From assembly GCA_013002375.1 (NCBI GenBank), contig JABDJW010000079.1, positions 1 through 5,673 of the forward strand: a stretch of DNA of 5,673 nt. The letters run 5' to 3'. Positions 1 through 5,673 of the stretch are shown here, piece after piece. Position numbers and translations under genes: made by a program. The DNA comes from Acidimicrobiales bacterium. GTDB taxonomy: Bacteria > Actinomycetota > Acidimicrobiia > Acidimicrobiales > SHLQ01. Positions within the stretch are counted from its first letter, which is position 1; every line of letters starts with the position of its first letter. The notes under the pieces are model-generated. The model worked only from the letters and a program-made list of their open reading frames with translations, was not told the origin of the DNA and did not search any database.

Positions 1-1662
1 GAGGTCTACCCCGAGGTCTACTACCCGCTCAGTTGGTCGACGACGGCAGCCGAATCGGACACGATGTTTCGCGACTCCATGACGGAGAGCGGCGCCTTCA
101 CACCAGCCGATTTCGAAGGGGACGAAGGCTCGATCGCCGGGGTCTACAACGGCTACGCCTACCTCAACCTCTCGGTCTCTCGCGTCATGGCGATCCGCCT
201 GCCGGGCGCCACGGTCGAGGACGTCGACAAGAGCTTCCTGGGCATCAGCGAGGCCCCGCCCCATCAACTCGAAAAGGGGCATCGCAACCTGCGGGCCTCG
301 TTCAACATCTTGCGCTACGTCTGGCGCACGCTCGGCATCGACGGGCTGCCCGAACTCGAGACCGACAAGCTGCGGGTGAAGGAGTGGACCGCTCGGCTAC
401 CCGCACTCGACGCGCCCTTCGACGAGCTGAAGGCCTTCCTGCAGAGCCGGCAGGGCTTCATCTACGCCTTGTTCCGCCAGCACCTGACCATCTCGGGCCA
501 ATCGGCGCTGGCTCTCGGAGTGCTGGAGACGATCTGTCGAGATCAGCTCGACGACGCCAGCCTGGCGCTCCGGCTCGTGTCGGGCCTCGGCGATGTCGAG
601 TCGGCGGACCCCTCGCAGGCGCTGTGGTCGCTCGGCCGCACCGTGGCGCAGGACCCGACTCTCACCGCTCACTTCGACCAGGGTCTCGACGGACTGGCCG
701 ACCGCCTCCGAGCCGACGCCGCCGCGCTCGATGTCGCCGCCTTCCTCGCCCATTTCGACCACTTCCTGGCCGAGTTCGGCTCGCGAGGCCCCAACGAGTG
801 GGAAGCGGCCTGCCCGACCTGGGGTACCGATCACTCGTTGCCGTTGGCCTTGATCGACCGGATGCGATGCGCCGATCCCGGCCGCGAACCCGCCCTCCAG
901 ATCAGCCGACTCGCGGCCGAACGATCCGAATTGACCACGCAAGCCCGCGCCGACCTCAACTGGCTGCAACGACGCATCTTCGACAAGGCACTGCGGTCTT
1001 CGCAGGTGCTGGCCGCAGGCCGAGAGCGGTCCAAGACCACGATCATCAAGGCCATCCACGAGCTCCGGCTCCGCAGCTACGAGCTGGCCGACCGGCTCGC
1101 GGCCGAGCACGGCATCGACCCGGGCGACATCTGGTTCGTGCTGCAGTCGGAAATCGAGGACTACGTCGCCGAGCCGGGCGCCTTCGCATCGACCATCGCC
1201 GAGCGTCGGGCCATGCGCGACCACCTCAGCGAGCTCGTCCCACCGTTCGTCTTCGTCGGCTCGATCCCACCGATCAGCGAGTGGGAGCGCCGGCCGACGG
1301 CCGCCGCGCGGGCCGAGGACCAGCTCGCCGCGGGCGAGCAGCTGGTCGGCATCAGCGGTGCCGCGGGTAAGACGCGCGGGCGGGCCTGCGTCGTCACCGA
1401 TCCCGGCCAGCCGGGCGACCTCGGCCCCGGCGACGTTCTGGTCGCCCCCCTCACCGATCCCTCCTGGACTCCCCTCTTCGTGCCGGCCGAAGCCGTCGTC
1501 GTCGACGTCGGTGCCGCGATGAGCCATGCCGTGATCGTGTCCCGCGAACTCGGCCTGCCGTGCGTCGTGAGCGCCACCGACGCAACCCGCCGCATACCCC
1601 ATGGCGCCATGATCGAGGTCGACGGAAGCAGCGGAACCGTCACCGTGATCGAACTGCCCTGA
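1..1662 (+). CDS. PEP-synthase/rifampicin-phosphotransferase-like enzyme, C-terminal part (5' truncated by window edge)
   Basis: The reading frame is open from base 1 to the TGA at 1660-1662 and encodes 553 residues without its start. The first ATG (base 64) is internal, because the 21 residues before it (EVYPEVYYPLSWS...) already look like the start of the middle domain of this family. Residues ~1-440 resemble the substrate-binding region of rifampicin phosphotransferase-like proteins, with FGSRGPNEWE (259-268) and AGRERSKT (339-346). Residues ~447-553 are the mobile phosphohistidine domain: TDPSWTPLF (485-493), then GAAMSHAVIVSRELGLP (504-520), with His509 as the expected phospho-carrier, and a VDGSSGTV-type end. 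In the family, an N-terminal ATP-grasp domain (~320 residues, off-window here) phosphorylates this His, which swings to the substrate site and passes the phosphate to pyruvate, a drug hydroxyl or a phenol. The substrate here cannot be read from sequence. The usual GG before xSH is GA here, and the catalytic His is kept. No signal peptide can be assessed, but the family is cytoplasmic. It is probably co-transcribed with the sulfatase 21 bp downstream. Confidence 0.9.
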   Translation, partial: EVYPEVYYPLSWSTTAAESDTMFRDSMTESGAFTPADFEGDEGSIAGVYNGYAYLNLSVSRVMAIRLPGATVEDVDKSFLGISEAPPHQLEKGHRNLRASFNILRYVWRTLGIDGLPELETDKLRVKEWTARLPALDAPFDELKAFLQSRQGFIYALFRQHLTISGQSALALGVLETICRDQLDDASLALRLVSGLGDVESADPSQALWSLGRTVAQDPTLTAHFDQGLDGLADRLRADAAALDVAAFLAHFDHFLAEFGSRGPNEWEAACPTWGTDHSLPLALIDRMRCADPGREPALQISRLAAERSELTTQARADLNWLQRRIFDKALRSSQVLAAGRERSKTTIIKAIHELRLRSYELADRLAAEHGIDPGDIWFVLQSEIEDYVAEPGAFASTIAERRAMRDHLSELVPPFVFVGSIPPISEWERRPTAAARAEDQLAAGEQLVGISGAAGKTRGRACVVTDPGQPGDLGPGDVLVAPLTDPSWTPLFVPAEAVVVDVGAAMSHAVIVSRELGLPCVVSATDATRRIPHGAMIEVDGSSGTVTVIELP

Positions 1663-1677
1663 CCCGACAACCCGACA
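1662..1677. repeat. Perfect tandem repeat, 2 x ACCCGACA, in the gap between dikinase and sulfatase genes
   Basis: ACCCGACA occurs at 1662-1669 and again, directly abutting, at 1670-1677. It begins on the last base of the upstream TGA and ends on the first A of the AGGA ribosome-binding site. It makes up most of the 21-bp intergenic gap, so gaining or losing one unit would change the distance between the genes without touching either reading frame. It could simply be chance in GC-rich DNA. Confidence 0.7.
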
Positions 1678-1680
1678 GGA
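1677..1680 (+). promoter_or_regulatory. Weak, closely spaced ribosome-binding site of the sulfatase gene
   Basis: AGGA lies only three bases (CCC) before the ATG at 1684, shorter than the usual 5-9. It is the only purine-rich stretch near this start. The start is also supported by the protein: the N-terminal DFGGSIGTV / WPARP segment is of a kind common in this arylsulfatase subfamily, and the next in-frame Met (residue 44) already lies inside the catalytic core. Weak initiation, perhaps helped by translational coupling to the gene ending at 1662, is an inference. Confidence 0.5.
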
Positions 1681-1683
1681 CCC

Positions 1684-4008
1684 ATGCCCTCCGAACATCC
1701 CAACCGGCCCTACCAAGACTTCGGCGGCTCCATCGGCACCGTGGTCGGCACCTCGACCCCCGATTGGCCGGCTCGCCCGAAGCCCGGCCCGTCGGCCCCC
1801 AACGTCGTGATCATGCTGGCCGACGATCTCGGCTACGCCGACCTGGGCTGCTACGGATCCGAGATCGACACGCCGCACCTCGATGCGGTCGCCGAGAACG
1901 GGCTGCAGTTCACCAACTTCCACGTGATGCCCATGTGCTCACCGACCCGGGCCGCGATGCTCACCGGACTCAACGCCCACCTGGCCGGCGTCGGTCACGT
2001 CTGCCACAGCGATCCCGGCTTCCCCGGCTACGCCATGGAGCTCACCGATCGGGCCGCCACCCTGGCCGAGCTCTTTCGCGACAACGGCTACGCCACGATG
2101 ATGGTCGGCAAGTGGCACCTGACCAAGGATTCCGACCTCGACGACAGCTCGCCCAAACACAGCTGGCCGGTCCAAAAGGGCTTCGAACGCTTCTACGGCA
2201 TCCTCGACGGTTTCACGAACTTCCACCACCCTCACCGGCTGTACCGCGACAACCACCACGTCGACATCGATCGCTACCCCGACGACTACTACTTCACCGA
2301 CGACATCACCGACGAAGCGATCTCGATGATCCAGTCGAGCAAGGCCGGCAACCCGAACAAGCCGTTCTTCCTCTACTTCAGCCACGGGGCAGTGCATGCG
2401 CCGCTGCAGGCCAAGGCGGCCGACATCGAGAAGTACCGCGGGGTGTACGACGCGGGCTGGGATGACGTTCGGGCGGCACGCTTCCGGCGTCAGCTCGAAA
2501 TCGGCGTGATACCCGCCGACACCCCCCTGCCGCCCCGCAACCACGAACAGGATCACGACGTCGAAGCCTGGGACGATCTGAGCCCGGAACGCCGGGAACT
2601 GTTCGCCCGCTACATGGAAGTGTTCGCCGGCATGGTCGACAGCATCGACCAGAGCGTCGGCCGACTGCTCTCGACGCTCGAGACGCTGGGCGAACTCGAC
2701 AACACCATCTTCGTCTTCACCAGCGACAATGGCGGATCGCGCGAAGGCGAGGTCGAGGGAACGTCGAGCTACTTCGATGCGCTGCGCTACGCCGCGAATC
2801 GCGACGGCGGCTACGCATCGTTCGACTTCGACCACGACCGACTCGACCTGATCGGAGGCCCCCAGACCCTGCCCCACTACCCGCGCGGGTGGGCGATGGT
2901 GTCCAACACCCCGTTTCGGCTCTACAAGATCAACACCCACGCCGGCGGCCACCAGGTGCCGATGCTGGTGCAGTGGCCGGCCGCAAACCTGCCGGCCGGC
3001 GAGCGGCGCACGCAATACCAGCACGTCACCGATCTCATGCCGACCCTGCTCGAGGCGGCCGGAATCGACCGACCGGCCGAGCACGGCGGTGAGGCTGCGT
3101 TGCCGCTGGCCGGCGCTTCGATGGCACCCGTCCTCCAGGACGCCGACGCCGAATCGACCCACCGCGAGCAGTACTACGAGATGATCGGTCATCGCGGGTA
3201 CTACCGGGACGGGTGGGAGGCCGTCACCATGCACCTCCCGGCCACCAAATTCGGCGACCACGAATGGGAGCTCTACCACCTCGAAGCCGACCCGACCGAG
3301 GTCAACGACCTGGCCGCCGACATGCCCGAGAAGGTGGCCGAGCTGGCCGCCGCCTTCGATGACGCGGCCTGGGCCAACCAGGTCTACCCACTCGACGAGG
3401 GCACCGGCCTCAAGATGATCCAACGCCCACCCACCGAAGCCGAGTATGAGGTACCGGTTCGCATCCTGCCCGGCACGCCGACCTTGGAACGGTTCCGGTG
3501 CTTGACCCTGATCAACATGCGGGCCTTCACCGTCACGATCGAGCTCGGGTCATTCTCCGCCGGCGATCGCGGCTATCTCGTTGCGCACGGCGATCAAGGC
3601 GGTGGCTACGCGCTGGGCATCGACGGCGACGAAGTCGAGTTCGTCTACAACGAATACGGCCGGATCTCCCGCGTGCGCAGCGGCCCCCTCGACCCCTCCA
3701 CCCGGCGGATCGTGCTCGACATGGAATCCACGACCCGAACCGAGTGGAACGCGCGGATCCTGGTCGACGGAACCGAGCGGGGCCGGCTCGACAACCTACC
3801 GGTGTTGTTCGCCATGGCGCCGTTCCAGGGCATCGACGTCGGCCTGAACCGCCGGTCACCGGTCGATTGGGGCCGCTACGTGACCGACGGGACCTTCGCC
3901 TACACCGGCGATCTACGGGCCGTCACCTACACCCCCGGCGACCGTCCGCCCGATCACGGCAACAACTTCCTCGACTTCCTCCGAGAACTCGGCGCCAAGT
4001 ACGAGTAA
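1684..4008 (+). CDS. Arylsulfatase, type I formylglycine-dependent, with C-terminal beta-sandwich-like domain
   Basis: This complete 774-residue sulfatase hydrolyses a sulfate ester to an alcohol or phenol plus sulfate. Residues ~39-560 are the alkaline-phosphatase-fold sulfatase domain. Visible active-site residues, aligned by motif to Pseudomonas AtsA, are: Asp47-Asp48 (LADDLG, metal), Cys85 and Arg89 in MCSPTRAAMLTG (Cys85, codon 1936-1938, is the CxPxR residue oxidised to formylglycine), Lys143 and His145 (GKWH), His238 (HAPLQA), Asp348-Asn349 (SDNGG, metal) and Lys415 (FRLYK). Residues ~585-774 form a glycine-rich beta extension (HGDQGGGYALGIDGDEVEF, ILVDGTERGRL, FAYTGDLRAV) like the laminin-G/concanavalin-like tail of long actinobacterial arylsulfatases; 774 residues fits that group and exceeds the ~540 of AtsA. 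There is no signal peptide or membrane segment, so it should be cytoplasmic. The common HEGG(I)(R/S) motif after Lys415 is HAGGHQ here, possibly a substrate-specificity change. It needs a formylglycine-generating enzyme or radical-SAM maturase, neither of which is in the window. The actual substrate is unknown. Confidence 0.95.
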   Translation: MPSEHPNRPYQDFGGSIGTVVGTSTPDWPARPKPGPSAPNVVIMLADDLGYADLGCYGSEIDTPHLDAVAENGLQFTNFHVMPMCSPTRAAMLTGLNAHLAGVGHVCHSDPGFPGYAMELTDRAATLAELFRDNGYATMMVGKWHLTKDSDLDDSSPKHSWPVQKGFERFYGILDGFTNFHHPHRLYRDNHHVDIDRYPDDYYFTDDITDEAISMIQSSKAGNPNKPFFLYFSHGAVHAPLQAKAADIEKYRGVYDAGWDDVRAARFRRQLEIGVIPADTPLPPRNHEQDHDVEAWDDLSPERRELFARYMEVFAGMVDSIDQSVGRLLSTLETLGELDNTIFVFTSDNGGSREGEVEGTSSYFDALRYAANRDGGYASFDFDHDRLDLIGGPQTLPHYPRGWAMVSNTPFRLYKINTHAGGHQVPMLVQWPAANLPAGERRTQYQHVTDLMPTLLEAAGIDRPAEHGGEAALPLAGASMAPVLQDADAESTHREQYYEMIGHRGYYRDGWEAVTMHLPATKFGDHEWELYHLEADPTEVNDLAADMPEKVAELAAAFDDAAWANQVYPLDEGTGLKMIQRPPTEAEYEVPVRILPGTPTLERFRCLTLINMRAFTVTIELGSFSAGDRGYLVAHGDQGGGYALGIDGDEVEFVYNEYGRISRVRSGPLDPSTRRIVLDMESTTRTEWNARILVDGTERGRLDNLPVLFAMAPFQGIDVGLNRRSPVDWGRYVTDGTFAYTGDLRAVTYTPGDRPPDHGNNFLDFLRELGAKYE

Positions 4009-4019
4009 CCGGCGCCGAG
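3988..4019 (+). terminator. Perfect 9-bp hairpin over the sulfatase stop codon, possible terminator
   Basis: CTCGGCGCC (3988-3996) is the exact reverse complement of GGCGCCGAG (4011-4019), with a 14-base loop (3997-4010) that contains the TAA stop. The stem is almost entirely G:C and would be very stable in RNA. There is no T-run after it, so it is not a classical intrinsic terminator. In high-GC actinobacteria, stems without a U-tract are often proposed to end transcription or to protect the 3' end of the message. Its position at the end of the gene favours that, but GGCGCC is self-complementary and common in such DNA. Confidence 0.45.
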
Positions 4020-4100
4020 CAGCCGATCGCCCACATCTCGGTCCGCCCGCAGAGCATCGCCGGGACCTGAACAGCACCCCCTCGACCACGTTCTGTGGCT

Positions 4101-4129
4101 TTCGGGGATTCGGCCCGGCGCGCTACCCT
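4101..4129 (+). promoter_or_regulatory. Possible sigma-70-type promoter of the acyl-CoA synthetase gene
   Basis: TACCCT at 4124-4129 fits the actinobacterial -10 pattern TAnnnT. TTCGGG at 4101-4106 sits 17 bases upstream as a poor -35 candidate, which is common because many actinobacterial promoters rely on the -10 alone. A transcription start about seven bases past the -10 would give a leader of roughly 28 bases carrying the Shine-Dalgarno at 4154. The 155-bp gap after a stable hairpin also suggests a separate transcript. The call rests on one hexamer, so confidence is limited. Confidence 0.35.
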
Positions 4130-4137
4130 GCGGGCCG
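4111..4137. repeat. Inverted repeat centred on the possible -10 box
   Basis: CGGCCCG (4111-4117) and CGGGCCG (4131-4137) are perfect reverse complements separated by 13 bases that contain TACCCT. The symmetry centre falls on base 4124, the first base of the proposed -10. A repressor site overlapping the promoter is one reading. A weak RNA hairpin or chance in GC-rich sequence are others. Confidence 0.4.
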
Positions 4138-4153
4138 CTCAGTCATTGCTCCC

Positions 4154-4160
4154 AGGGGGA
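4154..4160 (+). promoter_or_regulatory. Ribosome-binding site AGGGGGA deciding the acyl-CoA synthetase start
   Basis: The purine run AGGGGGA ends three bases before the ATG at 4164 and pairs well with the 16S anti-Shine-Dalgarno. It supports ATG 4164 over the in-frame TTG at 4146, which has no comparable site, and over the in-frame ATGs at 4200 and 4215. Confidence 0.65.
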
Positions 4161-4163
4161 CGA

Positions 4164-5673
4164 ATGCCGATCAGTTTCGAGGAAGCCTGCGATCAGGTCA
4201 TGGCCGAAGGGACCATGTTCAACCTGGTCGACGCTGAGATCCGCGGGCGTACGTACAAGGTCTTCGAAGCCGCTCCCCCCAATCTGCTCGGCATCTACGA
4301 GCTCACCGCAGCCCGGGGCGACGAGACGTTCCTGGTCTACGAGGACGAGCAGTGGTCGTTCGGAGACACGATCGCTCAGGGCAAGGCCATCGGTGCCGCG
4401 CTGGCGGCCGACCATGGCGTCCAACCGGGCGATCGGGTCGCGATTGCCATGCGCAACTATCCGGAATGGATCACCGCGCTGATCGGCATCCACTACGCCG
4501 GCGCCATCGGCGTCATGCTCAATGCCTGGTGGACGGGCGAGGAGCTGGCCTACGGCATCACCGACTCGGGCGCCAAGGTCGTGTTCGCCGACACCGAACG
4601 AGCCGACCGCATTCGGCCCCAATCCGACCTCGGCGTTGCGGTCATCGTCGCGCGCCACACCGAGCTCCCCGACGGGGCGATCGACATCGCCTCGCTGTCG
4701 AGCTTCGAGGGCGATCCCCCCGCGGTCGAGATCGCGGCCGACGACGACGCCACGATCATGTACACGTCGGGCACCACCGGCTTTCCCAAGGGGGCCGTGG
4801 CCACCCATCGGGCGATCATCTCGGCGATTCTGGGCTACGCGGCACGGGGCGCAGTGGCTGCGGTGATGGGCCGATCGGCCGCCGCCGAATCGGGCGAAAC
4901 GAAGGAATCCAAGCCGCCGGTGTTCATCCTCACCGTGCCGCTCTTCCACATCACCGGGCTCGTGCCGGTCATGTACGGCGCACTGGCCGGCGGGCTGAAG
5001 CTGGTGATGATGTACAAGTGGGAGCCGAAGCGGGCGCTCGAACTCATCGAACGCGAAAAGGTCTCCACCTTCGTCGGCGTGCCGACCATGGTGCAGGATC
5101 TCATCCAATGCCCGGAATTCGACCAGTTCGACACCTCATCGCTGAGTGCGGTCGGCGGTGGTGGTGCACCAGCCGCACCTGATCTGGTGAAGAAGGTCGA
5201 CAAGACCGTCTCGAACGCTTCGCCCGGCATTGGCTACGGCATGACCGAAACGACCGCCTACGGCCCGCAGAATGCCGGGCCCGACTACCTCGAACGGCCC
5301 ACCAGCACCGGCCGTGCGGTGCCCGTGCTGCAGATCAAGGTCATCGACGCGAGTGGCAACGACCTCGGCCCGAACGAGCAGGGCGAGATCTGCTTCTATG
5401 GCCCGAACGTGATCCGGGCGTACTGGAACAAGCCGGAGGCGACCGAGGAAGCGTTCATCGACGGATGGCTGCGGTCGGGCGACATCGGCCGGATCGACGA
5501 AGAAGGCTTCGTGTATGTCGAGGACCGGGCCAAGGACGTCGTGATCCGCGCCGGCGAGAACATCGGCTGTATCGAGGTCGAAGCCGCGATCGCCGAGCAT
5601 CCGGCGGTGTACGAATGTGCAGTGTTCGGCGTGCCTCACGAACGACTCGGCGAGGAACTGGCCTGTGCCGTCT
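4164..5673 (+). CDS. Acyl-CoA synthetase, class I adenylate-forming (ANL) family, 3' truncated by window edge
   Basis: The frame is open from ATG 4164 to the last base and gives 503 residues plus one extra base; no stop lies in the window. The family activates a carboxylic acid with ATP to an acyl-adenylate and then transfers the acyl group to CoA. Visible core motifs are: the phosphate-binding loop YTSGTTGFPKG (200-210), PLFHITG (259-265), GGGGAP (331-336), YGMTET (358-363), the ribose-binding Asp in LRSGDIG (436-442), and the hinge region DRAKDVVIRAGENI (454-467). The usual GENIYPxEVE appears as GENIGCIEVE. Family members are ~510-560 residues, so about 40-60 residues are missing, including the C-terminal catalytic lysine. 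Residues ~233-252 form a charged, Ala/Ser/Glu/Lys-rich insert before the LTVPLFH strand. There is no signal peptide, so it should be cytoplasmic. Chain length or aromatic preference cannot be read. It resembles FadD-like ligases of fatty-acid or aromatic-acid degradation. It is separated from the sulfatase by 155 bp and probably transcribed on its own. Confidence 0.93.
   Translation, partial: MPISFEEACDQVMAEGTMFNLVDAEIRGRTYKVFEAAPPNLLGIYELTAARGDETFLVYEDEQWSFGDTIAQGKAIGAALAADHGVQPGDRVAIAMRNYPEWITALIGIHYAGAIGVMLNAWWTGEELAYGITDSGAKVVFADTERADRIRPQSDLGVAVIVARHTELPDGAIDIASLSSFEGDPPAVEIAADDDATIMYTSGTTGFPKGAVATHRAIISAILGYAARGAVAAVMGRSAAAESGETKESKPPVFILTVPLFHITGLVPVMYGALAGGLKLVMMYKWEPKRALELIEREKVSTFVGVPTMVQDLIQCPEFDQFDTSSLSAVGGGGAPAAPDLVKKVDKTVSNASPGIGYGMTETTAYGPQNAGPDYLERPTSTGRAVPVLQIKVIDASGNDLGPNEQGEICFYGPNVIRAYWNKPEATEEAFIDGWLRSGDIGRIDEEGFVYVEDRAKDVVIRAGENIGCIEVEAAIAEHPAVYECAVFGVPHERLGEELACAV

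Noticed and set aside
64..66. ATG at 64 as the start of the first gene
   Set aside because: The frame is open to base 1 and the residues before this Met belong to the family's middle domain. Starting here would leave an enzyme without its ATP-grasp half.
397..1923. Long open frame on the - strand (508 codons) opposite the dikinase and the sulfatase start
   Set aside because: It lies antisense to a clearly conserved coding frame, crosses two real genes, and its product (runs of Gly, Val, Asp, Arg) matches no family I recognise. Long antisense frames are expected in high-GC DNA.
1560..2465. Arg-rich + strand frame overlapping the dikinase end and the sulfatase start
   Set aside because: It is an out-of-frame reading of two real genes, dominated by Arg, Pro and His, typical of a shifted GC-rich frame.
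2975..2997. GGCCGGC ... GCCGGCC hairpin inside the sulfatase gene
   Set aside because: The 7-bp stem lies within well-conserved coding sequence and comes from Gly/Pro/Ala codons; no regulatory reason is seen.
1939..3423. Long open frame on the - strand (494 codons) inside the sulfatase gene
   Set aside because: It is a mirror of the sulfatase codons: valine- and glycine-rich, without recognisable motifs, and fully contained in a gene with an intact active site.
4086..4098. CCAC-GTTCT-GTGG hairpin followed by CTTT as a second terminator
   Set aside because: The stem is only 4 bp and the T-run only three bases, too weak to call.
4143..5108. Open frame on the - strand (321 codons) opposite the acyl-CoA synthetase
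   Set aside because: The + strand shows the complete set of ANL motifs expected for this stretch; the antisense product is His/Gly/Arg-rich with no domain.
1..5673. tRNA, rRNA, CRISPR array, insertion sequence or phage signal
   Set aside because: No cloverleaf-like segment, repeat-spacer pattern, transposase motif or terminal inverted repeats were seen; almost all of the window is coding.

Overview
The window is high-GC (roughly two thirds G+C by eye) bacterial DNA with three large genes, all on the + strand and tightly packed. Codons end mostly in G or C. The long cytoplasmic arylsulfatase, the actinobacterial-looking -10 element (TACCCT) and the FadD-like acyl-CoA synthetase suggest an actinobacterium, possibly Acidimicrobiia-like. 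That placement is an inference from style; there is no marker gene.

Layout: (1) 1-1662 is the C-terminal 553 residues of a PEP-synthase/rifampicin-phosphotransferase-like enzyme. It has the substrate-binding middle region and the swivelling phosphohistidine domain; the N-terminal ATP-grasp part lies upstream of the window. (2) After a 21-bp gap that consists mostly of a perfect 2 x 8 bp tandem repeat comes 1684-4008, a complete 774-residue type I (formylglycine-dependent) arylsulfatase with a C-terminal beta-sandwich-like extension and no signal peptide. (3) The 155-bp gap 4009-4163 carries a 9-bp perfect hairpin over the sulfatase stop codon, a 7-bp inverted repeat centred on a possible -10 box, and a good Shine-Dalgarno. 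(4) 4164-5673 is the first 503 residues of a class I adenylate-forming acyl-CoA synthetase that runs off the right edge.

The first two genes look like one transcription unit, while the acyl-CoA synthetase probably has its own promoter. A possible joint role is degradation of a sulfated organic compound: the sulfatase releases sulfate and exposes a hydroxyl, the dikinase-like enzyme phosphorylates a hydroxyl (as rifampicin phosphotransferase and phenylphosphate synthase do), and the ligase makes a CoA thioester of a resulting acid. This is a hypothesis from neighbourhood only. The families themselves are known; the least ordinary point is the dikinase-sulfatase pairing.
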